Shown one piece after another: positions 1 to 7,187 of a DNA stretch of 11,278 nucleotides. The stretch is from contig VBCQ01000035.1 in assembly GCA_005882155.1 (NCBI GenBank), positions 1-11,278 on the forward strand, given 5' to 3'. This stretch comes from Betaproteobacteria bacterium. GTDB lineage: Bacteria > Pseudomonadota > Gammaproteobacteria > Burkholderiales > Burkholderiaceae_C. Under the pieces are notes generated by a model that did not search any database, was not told where the DNA came from, and worked only from the letters and a program-made list of their open reading frames with translations. The position numbers and the translations under genes are program-made. Every line of letters begins with the position of its first letter. The first letter of the stretch is position 1.

Positions 1-78
1 GTCAGGCTTGAGCAGGCTGTAGCGATCGTCGACAACGCGGCGGGCGTAACGCTCGATCACGGCTTGCGGCTCGTTCAT
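1..78 (-). CDS. N-terminus of a probable SAM-dependent methyltransferase (partial, runs off the left edge)
   Basis: Only the first 26 codons are visible, reading MNEPQAVIERYARR and ending near DRYSLLKPD at the edge. From memory, this kind of opening (a helix, then RYS-L-x-P) resembles class I SAM methyltransferases found in polysaccharide clusters. The SAM-binding motif itself lies outside the window, so the function is tentative. The ATG at 78 is preferred because AAGGAA sits just upstream of it (about 80-87). An in-frame ATG at 93 would add five residues and overlap the preceding glycosyltransferase stop as ATGA, so it is a real alternative. The gene is the last visible member of the minus-strand glycan operon and starts 11 nt after the upstream stop. 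It could decorate or cap the glycan; this is inferred from context only. Confidence 0.5.
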   Translation of the reverse strand, partial: MNEPQAVIERYARRVVDDRYSLLKPD

Positions 79-89
79 GGGTTCCTTGT

Positions 90-1325
90 TCATGCAGCGA
101 GTCCGCACGCATCAAGGAACCGGCGCGCCAGCACCGGATAAGTGTGGTGCGCCAGCACGAAGGCACGGCCACGCTCGCCCATCGCGCGGCGCTCGCCGGC
201 GCTCAATGCCGCGAGCTGGCGCAAGCCCTGCGCGACAGCATCGGCCGACTCCGGTGCGACCGTCACGCCGCAGCGCGCCTCAGCCACCGGATCATTGCCG
301 GCATCGACCGAATGCAGCACCGCACAGCCGGCCATCATGTAGTCCATTAGCTTGTTGGGTGCGATGCCGAAGCGGTAGATCGGCGTTCGCTGCCAGCCGA
401 TGTAGGCAATGTCCAGGCTCGCGAGCAGTGTCGGAATCTGCGCCTTCGCAACCGGCGCGAACATCGCGACCTTGTCGAGGCCCTCACGCGCGACGCGCTG
501 CGCGAGGCGCTGCTTCTGCAGGCCGTCTCCGACCAGAACGAAGGCAAAGGGCTCGTCGCGCAGCGCATGCGCCGCGTCGAGCAGCACATCGAGCGCATTC
601 GGCAAGCCGTGCGAGCCGGCGTAGCCGACCACCGTGCGTCCCGCAGCACGCTGCTCGTCGATGTGGGCGGCGATCTCGATGGAGAGAGACGCCGTCTGGC
701 CTTGCCACTCGTCGAGCGCGATGCCATTCGGCACGATGTGCAACCTCGCCGGATCGAGGCCACGCTCGACGAGATGCTGCTGCGCCTTCGGCAGCATCGA
801 CACGACGACCTCGGCGTCGCGACACGCATCGCGCTCGGCCTTCGCGCACAACAGCGCGAACGGGTGGTACGGCGACATGCCCGACAGTTCGATCAGCGAC
901 AACGGCCACAGGTCGTGCAGCTCGAACACCAGCTTGGCGCGCGCCAATCGCGCGATGCGCCGCGCAACCCAGATGTCCATCGGGTAGGTGCTGGAGGCGA
1001 TGACGACGTCGGGCTTGAACGTCGCAGCCAGCCTTGCCGCGTCGCGCCGCACCTGGCGCAGGAACGCCCAGATGTTGAGCGCGCGGCCGACACCATTGCC
1101 TCCGTACGGCGGCGTCGGGTACCAGCGGTATGAAATTCCATCGACGACTTCATTCAGCGCTTGTTCGCCGACGACCGGCTGGTGCGCGCGAACATGCGAA
1201 TACGAAGCGGCGAGGATCTGGACCCGATGTCCCGTGCGAACCCATTCGCGCGCCAGGTAGTACGGCCGGTACTCCATGCCGAGCGCCGGCGTGCCGGCGT
1301 AATGCTCGATGTACAGGACGTTCAT
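90..1325 (-). CDS. GT4-family (WbuB-like) glycosyltransferase
   Basis: This is a complete 411-residue cytoplasmic glycosyltransferase, probably GT-B fold, that would transfer a sugar from a nucleotide donor to the lipid-linked repeat unit. It opens with MNVLYIEHYAG, the first beta-strand and glycine loop typical of this family. HDLWP lies at about 137-141, VPNGI at about 198-202, GYAGSHG at about 234-240 and the LVGDG strand at about 264-268. The donor-site segment APNKLMDYMMAGCAV follows at about 322-336. The usual GT4 EX7E pair is degenerate here: Asp328 holds the second position and Gly320 the first, as I recall for WbuB-like members. The start at 1325 was chosen because the frame upstream is arginine-rich shadow sequence and because the ATG forms an ATGA overlap with the previous gene's stop. 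Donor and acceptor sugars cannot be deduced. Confidence 0.9.
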   Translation of the reverse strand: MNVLYIEHYAGTPALGMEYRPYYLAREWVRTGHRVQILAASYSHVRAHQPVVGEQALNEVVDGISYRWYPTPPYGGNGVGRALNIWAFLRQVRRDAARLAATFKPDVVIASSTYPMDIWVARRIARLARAKLVFELHDLWPLSLIELSGMSPYHPFALLCAKAERDACRDAEVVVSMLPKAQQHLVERGLDPARLHIVPNGIALDEWQGQTASLSIEIAAHIDEQRAAGRTVVGYAGSHGLPNALDVLLDAAHALRDEPFAFVLVGDGLQKQRLAQRVAREGLDKVAMFAPVAKAQIPTLLASLDIAYIGWQRTPIYRFGIAPNKLMDYMMAGCAVLHSVDAGNDPVAEARCGVTVAPESADAVAQGLRQLAALSAGERRAMGERGRAFVLAHHTYPVLARRFLDACGLAA

Positions 1326-2425
1326 GCGATCAGCGTCCGATAGAAGTCGAGCAGGCGCCGTTCCTGATGCGGCCAATTGAACTGCCGCTCGATCGCCAGG
1401 CGCCCCGCGCGCCCCATCTGCTCGGCGCGCTCGGGTTCGGCAAGCAGCGTTCGAATCGCATCGGCAATGGCCGCCGGCTGCGTCGGGTCGACACACAGAC
1501 CGCACTGCGCTGAGACGACGATCTCGCGCCACACGGGGAAGTCGGACGCGATGACCGGCAGCGCCGCCGACATGTACTCGAACATCTTGATCGGCAGTGC
1601 GTCCATGTAGCTCGGCATCGGCAGCAAAGTGACCATGCCTGCGCGCGAGCGCGCCATGACCTCGCGAACCTCGGCGCGGCCAACGCGCCCCAGGTACTCG
1701 ACCTGCGACCAGCCGGGCATCGCGCGAAGCTGCGCCTCGAGCGCCGCATCTTCGATGTCGCCGCAGAGAATCAATCGCACACCGGCCAGCAGCTCGATGG
1801 CTCGCACCAGCTCGCGAATGCCGCGGGTGCGGGTGATGCCGCCGACGTAACACACCGCGTTCTCGCGCCTCGCATCGCCGGTCGGCAGCGACAGCTCATC
1901 GAGCGATGGAAAGTTGCACACGCTGACCGAACGCGATTGCACGGCGGCAAAGCGCTGCGCGATGTGCGGCGTTGCAGCGACGACCGCCGACAGCCGGCGC
2001 ACCAGCGCGTTCTCGTAGCGCTCGAACGCCCACGCGAGCGGTCGCCGCAGCGGCGCGGGAATCCATTGCTTGGTGAGAATCTGCCGCGGCACATCTTCAT
2101 GGGCGTCGTACACCGCGATGCCGCCTTCACGGACCCAGCGCGCGCCCATCGGCAACAACTCGGGGTCATGGAAATGGACGACCGCGGGCGCGAGTCGACG
2201 CAGCGTCTGCAAGGCCCTGCGCGGCTGCTCGCGCATGCGCTTCATGCGACCGAGCGGTGCGGCGCCGATGTCGGTGATATGGACGCCGTCGCGCAGCTCG
2301 TCGCCCAGGCCGTCGCCGACGACCAGATGCGTCTCGTATCCGGCCGCGGCGAGCGACAAGCATTCCTTGCGGAAGATGCGAATATCGTCGCGCGGATGCA
2401 CCGTCGTGACATGGGCAATGCGCAT
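1322..2425 (-). CDS. GT4-family glycosyltransferase (second of three)
   Basis: This is a complete 367-residue GT-B type glycosyltransferase, starting MRIAHVTTVHPRDDIRIF. That opening, with the later HFHDPELLP (about 84-92), VYDAHEDVP (105-113) and YVGGITRTRGI (193-203), marks a group common in LPS and capsule clusters. The C-terminal Rossmann domain carries MDALPIKMFEYMSAALPV at about 274-291. Here Asp275 and Glu283 fill the spaced acidic positions of the GT4 motif. There is no signal peptide or membrane segment, so it is expected in the cytoplasm or at the inner membrane surface. The ATG at 2425 lies 6 nt after the stop of the upstream glycosyltransferase, and the stop overlaps the next gene's ATG as ATGA. 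The linkage it makes is unknown. Confidence 0.92.
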   Translation of the reverse strand: MRIAHVTTVHPRDDIRIFRKECLSLAAAGYETHLVVGDGLGDELRDGVHITDIGAAPLGRMKRMREQPRRALQTLRRLAPAVVHFHDPELLPMGARWVREGGIAVYDAHEDVPRQILTKQWIPAPLRRPLAWAFERYENALVRRLSAVVAATPHIAQRFAAVQSRSVSVCNFPSLDELSLPTGDARRENAVCYVGGITRTRGIRELVRAIELLAGVRLILCGDIEDAALEAQLRAMPGWSQVEYLGRVGRAEVREVMARSRAGMVTLLPMPSYMDALPIKMFEYMSAALPVIASDFPVWREIVVSAQCGLCVDPTQPAAIADAIRTLLAEPERAEQMGRAGRLAIERQFNWPHQERRLLDFYRTLIA

Positions 2426-2431
2426 CTCGAC

Positions 2432-3502
2432 TCAGCCCGCGCGCAGCTGCGCGTAGAGCGCGAGGAACTGCTCGATGTTGCGAGTGAATGTGGCCTTGCG
2501 GCGGATCAGCTGCGGGTTCCACGCGCCGCTGGTCGCCGCCCATTGCCCAGACTCCCACAGCCCGATCGCTTGCTGCATCGCCTGGTCGAGTCGATCGAGA
2601 TCGGACACCAGAAAGCCGTTGAGTCCATCGACCACCCATTCGCGGTTGGCCGGCAAATCGCTCAAGACCGGCACGCAGCCGGCGGCCATCGCCTCGAGCA
2701 GGCTGACCGAGGTGCCGTCGGACACCGGCACGCTCATGTAGACCGCGGCGCGACGGTAGCTCAGCGCGAGCGCGTGCGGGCTCAGCATGCCGCTGAATTC
2801 GATGCGCTCGATCACATCGAGCTCGGCTGCGAGGCGCTTCAGTGCCTCGCTCTCGGTGCCGCTCGCAGCGACTTCGAGTGTCCAGTCGGCATGCGTTTTT
2901 GTCAGGCGAGCAAAGGCGCGAATGACAGCGTCGATGCGGTACAGCGGCTTGTGCAGCCGACACGAGAGGATGCGTTTTTCGGGCTGCGACGCGACGCCGG
3001 AATCATCGATGCCAAGCGGGATCCAGACGCGTCGGGCGGCCGCAGTTCGTGAACCGAGCAATGCATCGGCCGCCTCGAGCACGATACGCGAGTCCGCGGT
3101 CCACGCAGTCGCACTGCGTAACGCTTGCTTGATCATCCAACGATGCAGCGGGCTGATCGCGGGCGTCAACAGCACGTCCGATCCCCACAGCGTCAGCACC
3201 AGCGGCACGCCGCTTCCGCGCACCGCTCGGCCGGCGTGCCAGCCGACGCTGTTGGCCTGGTGCGCATGCACGATACGCGGCGTCCACTTGCGCATCAACT
3301 CGCGAATTTGCTTCGGCGCGCGCCAATTGCGCACACCGAGATCGATCGTTGTCGTCGCGAGCAATGCGGGATGCGGATCGACGGCCAATTCGCCGTGCGT
3401 CGACGCAACGACCGACTGCCCCGCCGCGCACAGCCCGCGCACGAAGCGCGCGACATGAACCGAGGCGCTGCCGATCACCAGCACCGGAGCATCGGTCTTC
3501 AT
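2432..3502 (-). CDS. GT4-family glycosyltransferase (third of three)
   Basis: This is a complete protein of 356 residues beginning MKTDAPVLVIGSASVHVARF, a typical N-terminal Rossmann strand and loop. VHAHQANSVGW lies at about 78-88, LTLWGSDVLL at about 103-112 and the hinge strand RVWIPLGID at about 158-166. The donor-binding segment SDGTSVSLLEAMAAGCVPVLSD spans about 261-282, with Asp262 and Glu270 at the EX7E positions. NGFLV near 295 completes the usual GT4 C-terminal pattern. The start at 3502 is supported by an AAGGG ribosome-binding site six bases upstream and by the ATGA overlap with the preceding methyltransferase stop. The open frame extends further upstream but encodes arginine-rich shadow sequence there. 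The protein should add one sugar to the repeat unit; donor and acceptor are unknown. Confidence 0.9.
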   Translation of the reverse strand: MKTDAPVLVIGSASVHVARFVRGLCAAGQSVVASTHGELAVDPHPALLATTTIDLGVRNWRAPKQIRELMRKWTPRIVHAHQANSVGWHAGRAVRGSGVPLVLTLWGSDVLLTPAISPLHRWMIKQALRSATAWTADSRIVLEAADALLGSRTAAARRVWIPLGIDDSGVASQPEKRILSCRLHKPLYRIDAVIRAFARLTKTHADWTLEVAASGTESEALKRLAAELDVIERIEFSGMLSPHALALSYRRAAVYMSVPVSDGTSVSLLEAMAAGCVPVLSDLPANREWVVDGLNGFLVSDLDRLDQAMQQAIGLWESGQWAATSGAWNPQLIRRKATFTRNIEQFLALYAQLRAG

Positions 3503-4266
3503 TTGTCGCCCTTGCGGCTGAAAACCAGAATCTGCGTCGGCGACGCGGCGTGCGCGAGGAAGGATTTGTCTTGCGCCGCATCGCGCTGCGCAATGCGGCG
3601 CAACAGCGCTTCGCTGAACGGCAGCTTCATTCCGGCGAGTCGACCCAACACGCGAACGCCGGGCCGGCTGCGGTACGCGCGGTACTGCGGTGTCGGGCAC
3701 TCGCTCGGATGGTAGAAGCCGTGCTGGCTCACCGGAGCAAAGCCGGCCGAATCGAACAGTGCCAGCAGCTGCGGCAAGGTGCGCCGCTTCAGATAGTCAG
3801 AGCTGCTCTCGGCCGTGCCCAACGTCTCCATCACCGCGACGCGGCCGCCAACCGCGAGCGCTGCGGCGAAGCGCGACAGCAAGATGCGAACGTCTTCGTC
3901 TTGCACGACATGCTGCAGCACCGTCACGCTGAGAATCAAATCGTGACGGCTCTCCAAGGCCTCGTCGAGCTGTGCGGTGTAGACGACGTTCGGCGGCGCG
4001 TTGCACTCGCGCGCGCGCGCCAGCACGTCGGCCGACACGTCGTAGCCGACGACGTGCGCGAAGCGGCGCGACAGCAGCGCGCAGAAGTCACCGACGCCGC
4101 AACCGAAGTCGAGTGCGCTGGCTTGGCCGGCGGGCCACGGCACGAGCACCGTCGCGTCGATCGCTTTCAGCCGAAGGCGTTGGTCGTACCAGTAGGTCGC
4201 GGCGTCCGACCATCCGGTGTGGCCGTAGCGACGAACCCGCTCGCTCCAGAACGCAGCGCTAGACAT
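3499..4266 (-). CDS. Class I SAM-dependent methyltransferase
   Basis: This is a complete methyltransferase of 255 residues. The SAM-binding motif I is clear as ALDFGCGVGDF at about 51-61. Asp76 in VVGYDVS is the acidic residue expected to hold the ribose hydroxyls. LILSVTVLQHV at about 110-120 is the motif-IV-like strand, and GGRVAVMETLG (140-150) is the following strand. The C-terminal part after about 185 is specific to this protein and not recognised. Its position between wzx and the glycosyltransferases suggests it methylates a glycan sugar, but a small-molecule or sugar-nucleotide acceptor is possible. The ATG at 4266 is chosen over an in-frame GTG at 4284 because only the ATG has an upstream GGA at a plausible distance. 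It overlaps the wzx stop by 8 nt. Confidence 0.85.
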   Translation of the reverse strand: MSSAAFWSERVRRYGHTGWSDAATYWYDQRLRLKAIDATVLVPWPAGQASALDFGCGVGDFCALLSRRFAHVVGYDVSADVLARARECNAPPNVVYTAQLDEALESRHDLILSVTVLQHVVQDEDVRILLSRFAAALAVGGRVAVMETLGTAESSSDYLKRRTLPQLLALFDSAGFAPVSQHGFYHPSECPTPQYRAYRSRPGVRVLGRLAGMKLPFSEALLRRIAQRDAAQDKSFLAHAASPTQILVFSRKGDK

Positions 4267-5536
4267 GCTGTGGTCCGCTTGCACGCGACAGGCTATGCAG
4301 CCACAGCGCGTAGAGCACCAGCACCAAGGACGACGCGCCCGACTGCAGCGTCAGTGCAGTGCGGATGTCGAGCTTTATCGCCCACGCCAACACATAGGGC
4401 AGCAGCATTGATGCCTGGTACGCGAGGCCGTAGGCGAATGCCCTGCCCTGCCGGCCGACGATCAGCGGCAATTGCGACAGCGGCGACGTGATGAAGTTCA
4501 GCGCCATCCACGGCGCGAGGATCAGCGCATAGACGCCGGCCTCGCGCCAGCCCTCACCGAAGACGAGCGCGAACAGCGGCGGCGCGAACACCATCAGCAC
4601 GGCAAACGGCAGGATGATTTTCGCGAGACGCCAGGTCGTGCGCTCGACCAGACCGCGCAGGTCCCCACCCTCGTTGAAGACCTGCGCAGCGCGCTGCTGA
4701 AACACCTGGCCGACCGATGAGCCGAGCATACCGAGTGGGGTCTTGACGATGCGCAGCGCAAACGCATACAGCCCGAGCACGGCACCGCCGAACGCGAGCC
4801 CGAGAACCGCGAGCAACGCGCTCGCTTGCGCGGCGTCGAGCAGCGCATGCGGCAAGTTGATGCGCGGGAAGTTGATGTAGCGCCGCGCTTGCGCCTTCAT
4901 CGCTGCCGTGCTCACCGGGCCGATCGCGAGTCGTGCGTCGCGCCACATGGCGGAAGCGAACAGCAGCGTCGACACCGAAAATCCCAACACGCTGCCCCAC
5001 ACCAGGCCCAACGCGGTCTGACCGGCAGCGCCGAAGCCCACGCTCGCGGCCGCGCTGGTGGCGCTCTGCGATAGACGATTGGTCGCAAGTTGCGTGTAGC
5101 GCTGCTGTCGATTCGCCCAGCAGCCGAAGGTGTTGACGATCGCAGTCAGAAGCACTGCGGCCGGAACGATGAACAGCCAATCGGCCATGCGTGCATCGCC
5201 GACCCGCGCCGCGATTCGCTCGCCGAAGATCCATACGCCAAGCAGCGTCGACACGCTGACCGCTGCAGCGATCAGCAAGGCGAGCGCGCACAAATGCCAC
5301 GCGTCGACATCGGACTCGGGCAACACGATCGCGAGCTCGTAGCGGCCGGTGGCGACGATGGCGAGCAGCGCGACGATGCTCAGGTACAGCGCGAACACGC
5401 CGAACTGCTCGGGCGCATAGAGGCGCGTAAGGATGGGACTGATCGCGAGGGCAATCGCCTGTGCAAGCGTCGTGCCGGTCATCAGCGTCAGCACGTGGCG
5501 TGCCGACGCGCTGGCTGGCCTGGCGCTGTCGATCAT
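4259..5536 (-). CDS. wzx: Wzx-type oligosaccharide (O-unit) flippase
   Basis: This is a complete integral membrane protein of 425 residues in the polysaccharide-transporter branch of the MOP superfamily. It would flip undecaprenyl-diphosphate-linked repeat units across the inner membrane. Hydrophobic helices recur through the whole length, for example at about 22-36, 46-62, 81-104, 119-136, 165-195, 234-263, 305-327, 334-347 and 366-388. Family-like segments are TLAQAIALAISPILTRLY near the N-terminus, LGLYAFALRIVKTPLGMLG then SVGQVFQQRAA at about 254-284, and FGEGWREAGVYALILAPW at 326-343. The length fits the family. The ATG at 5536 overlaps the aminotransferase stop as ATGA, with no clear ribosome-binding site, which points to translational coupling. 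I see no Wzy polymerase in the window, so assignment to a Wzx/Wzy system rests on this gene alone. Confidence 0.9.
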   Translation of the reverse strand: MIDSARPASASARHVLTLMTGTTLAQAIALAISPILTRLYAPEQFGVFALYLSIVALLAIVATGRYELAIVLPESDVDAWHLCALALLIAAAVSVSTLLGVWIFGERIAARVGDARMADWLFIVPAAVLLTAIVNTFGCWANRQQRYTQLATNRLSQSATSAAASVGFGAAGQTALGLVWGSVLGFSVSTLLFASAMWRDARLAIGPVSTAAMKAQARRYINFPRINLPHALLDAAQASALLAVLGLAFGGAVLGLYAFALRIVKTPLGMLGSSVGQVFQQRAAQVFNEGGDLRGLVERTTWRLAKIILPFAVLMVFAPPLFALVFGEGWREAGVYALILAPWMALNFITSPLSQLPLIVGRQGRAFAYGLAYQASMLLPYVLAWAIKLDIRTALTLQSGASSLVLVLYALWLHSLSRASGPQHV

Positions 5537-6615
5537 GCGAGCAGTGCGTGCACAACCCGCTGCTGGTCGTCCGCCGACAGGTCGGCGCTCATCGGCAGGC
5601 TCAGCACGCGCGCGGCGACAGCGCGCGCATGCGGCGTCGCGTTGCCGCGGCAGCGCCCTTCGTAGGCGGCCTGCTCGTTGATCGGCCGCGGATAGTGAAC
5701 TGCCGTCGGCACACCCTGACTGCTCAGTCGCGCCTGCAGCGGCGCGCGGTCATCGACGAACACCGTGTACTGCGCGAACATGCTGTTGCGCCCGCGGCGT
5801 TGCACGACCGTCGGTACGCGGCTGCGCAACAGTTCGTTGTAGCGCGCGCCAATCGCCAGGCGCTGCGCCACTTCCCACTCGAACCGCTCCATCTTCGCCA
5901 ACACCACCGCGCACTGCAGCGTGTCCATCCGCCCGCCGACGCCCACTCGCGTGTGCGTGTAGCGCTTGCTCTGCCCGTGCACGCGGATCTCGCGGCAGGC
6001 CTGCGCCAAGGCGTCGTCGCTGGTGAAGATCGCGCCGCCGTCGCCATAGCAGCCGAGCGGCTTGCTCGGAAAGAAACTGGTGCAGCCGAGTGTCGACAGG
6101 TTGCAGCTCTTGCGGCCTTCGTAGTCGGCGCCGAAGCTCTGCGCCGCGTCTTCGATGACCGGGATGTCGCCGTGGCGCGCTGCGATCGCGTTGATCTCGT
6201 TCATGTCGGCGACCTGGCCGTACAGGCTGACCGGCATGATTGCCTTGGTGCGCGGCGTGATGGCGGCTTCGATCAACGATGCGTCGATGTTGCAAGTGTC
6301 GGGCTCGATGTCGACGAACACCGGCACGCCGCCCAGCAGCACGATCATCTCGGCCGTCGCGGCGAAGGTGAACGGCGTCGTGATGACTTCGTCGCCCGGT
6401 TTCAGGTCGATCGCCATCAGCGAGATCAAGAGCGCCTCGGTGCCGCTCGCCACGGTGATGCACTGCTTGGCGCCGGTGTAGGCGACGAGCTGCTGCTCGA
6501 GCTCGGCGACTTCGGGGCCCATGATGTACTGGCCGTGGTCGAGCACGCGCTGGATGCGCGCGTCGATCGACGGCTTTAGCGCTGCGTATTGAGATTTCAG
6601 GTCGACGAATTGCAT
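5533..6615 (-). CDS. wbpE: WbpE-like UDP-3-oxo-hexosaminuronate 3-aminotransferase (DegT/DnrJ/EryC1/StrS family)
   Basis: This is a complete PLP enzyme of 360 residues. In the WbpE (WlbC) pathway it transfers an amino group from glutamate to C3 of UDP-2-acetamido-3-keto-glucuronic acid. It opens MQFVDLKSQYAALKPSID. SGTEAL at about 57-62 binds the cofactor phosphate, and EDAAQSFGA at about 155-163 supplies Asp156 for the pyridine nitrogen. TSFFPSKPLGCYGDGGA surrounds Lys185, the expected Schiff-base lysine. Both the SFFPSKPLG context and the lysine number match what I recall of Pseudomonas aeruginosa WbpE, whose length is almost identical. The ATG at 6615 replaces an arginine-rich upstream extension and overlaps the acetyltransferase by 19 nt. 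The adjacent wbpB-like and wbpD-like genes strongly favour this substrate over other sugar aminotransferases of the family. Confidence 0.92.
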   Translation of the reverse strand: MQFVDLKSQYAALKPSIDARIQRVLDHGQYIMGPEVAELEQQLVAYTGAKQCITVASGTEALLISLMAIDLKPGDEVITTPFTFAATAEMIVLLGGVPVFVDIEPDTCNIDASLIEAAITPRTKAIMPVSLYGQVADMNEINAIAARHGDIPVIEDAAQSFGADYEGRKSCNLSTLGCTSFFPSKPLGCYGDGGAIFTSDDALAQACREIRVHGQSKRYTHTRVGVGGRMDTLQCAVVLAKMERFEWEVAQRLAIGARYNELLRSRVPTVVQRRGRNSMFAQYTVFVDDRAPLQARLSSQGVPTAVHYPRPINEQAAYEGRCRGNATPHARAVAARVLSLPMSADLSADDQQRVVHALLA

Positions 6616-7187
6616 AGGCTCAGGGTCTCGCCATCGAGGCGGTAGCGCTCGCCGGTCGCCGGGCATGCAGCCTCGGCATGGCCGCTGGACGGCAACGCGA
6701 GCCGCTCGCCGTGTCGGCTCATCCAGCCGATGCGCCGCGCCGGCACGCCGACCATCAGCGCGAATTCAGGCACGTCGCGCTGCACCACTGCGCCGGCACC
6801 GACAAACGCGTAGCGCCCGACCGTCACGCCGCAAACGAGCGTGCAGTTCGCGCCCAGCGTCGCGCCGCTGCGCACCAGCGTGCGCCGGTATTCGCTCTTG
6901 CGCGTGACCGCCGCGCGCGGGTTGTAGACGTTGGTGAACACCATGCTCGGGCCGCAGAACACGTCGTCTTCGAGCGTGACCGCGTCGTACACCGACACAT
7001 TGTTCTGGATCTTCACGTTGTCGCCGATCTGCACGTCGTTGCCGACATAGACGTTCTGCCCGAGCGAACAGCGCGCGCCGATGCGAGCGCCGGCGCAAAC
7101 ATGGCTGAAGTGCCAGACCTTGGTGTCGTCGCCGAGCTGCGCGCCGATGTCGACGATGGCCGACGGATGAATGGTCGGTGCGCCCAT
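6597..7187 (-). CDS. wbpD: WbpD-like sugar-nucleotide 3-N-acetyltransferase (left-handed beta-helix)
   Basis: This is a complete 196-residue acetyltransferase of the hexapeptide-repeat family. It would acetylate the C3 amino group made by the neighbouring aminotransferase, using acetyl-CoA, to give UDP-2,3-diacetamido-2,3-dideoxy-glucuronate. Isoleucine/valine-led hexapeptide repeats run from about residue 6 to 148, including VGNDVQIGDNVKIQNNVSVY (48-67). FTNVYNPRA (84-92) forms the loop that in WbpD/WlbB structures lies at the active site. VGVPARRIGWMSRHGERL (147-164) closes the helix, and a short tail with CPATGERYRL (175-184) is typical of WbpD. The ATG at 7187 shares one base with the dehydrogenase stop (TGATG), and no ribosome-binding site is visible, so coupling is likely. 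In Bordetella nomenclature this is WlbB. Confidence 0.93.
   Translation of the reverse strand: MGAPTIHPSAIVDIGAQLGDDTKVWHFSHVCAGARIGARCSLGQNVYVGNDVQIGDNVKIQNNVSVYDAVTLEDDVFCGPSMVFTNVYNPRAAVTRKSEYRRTLVRSGATLGANCTLVCGVTVGRYAFVGAGAVVQRDVPEFALMVGVPARRIGWMSRHGERLALPSSGHAEAACPATGERYRLDGETLSLCNSST

Noticed and set aside
77..1003. Long plus-strand open frame of about 308 codons opposite the first glycosyltransferase
   Set aside because: Its translation is almost all Arg, Ala, Pro and Ser with no recognisable domain, and it lies antisense to a clear glycosyltransferase. It is a GC-rich codon shadow.
1326..1853. Upstream extension of the WbuB-like glycosyltransferase frame to a start at 1853
   Set aside because: The extra 176 residues are arginine/histidine-rich and overlap the conserved C-terminal domain of the upstream glycosyltransferase. 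The family N-terminus begins exactly at the ATGA-overlapping start at 1325.
1937..3052. Plus-strand open frame of about 371 codons across two glycosyltransferases
   Set aside because: It spans the junction of two confirmed minus-strand genes, has shadow composition and has no family resemblance.
3503..3700. N-terminal extension of the third glycosyltransferase
   Set aside because: The extra residues are arginine-rich shadow of the methyltransferase. The start at 3502 has a good ribosome-binding site and the family's first beta-strand.
4008..4021. Thirteen-base alternating CG tract
   Set aside because: It encodes LARARE in the methyltransferase and such runs are expected in GC-rich coding DNA. 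It is too short to argue for phase variation or Z-DNA.
3349..4491. Plus-strand open frame of about 380 codons opposite the methyltransferase
   Set aside because: Low-complexity Arg/Ala/His composition, antisense to a gene with a clear SAM motif.
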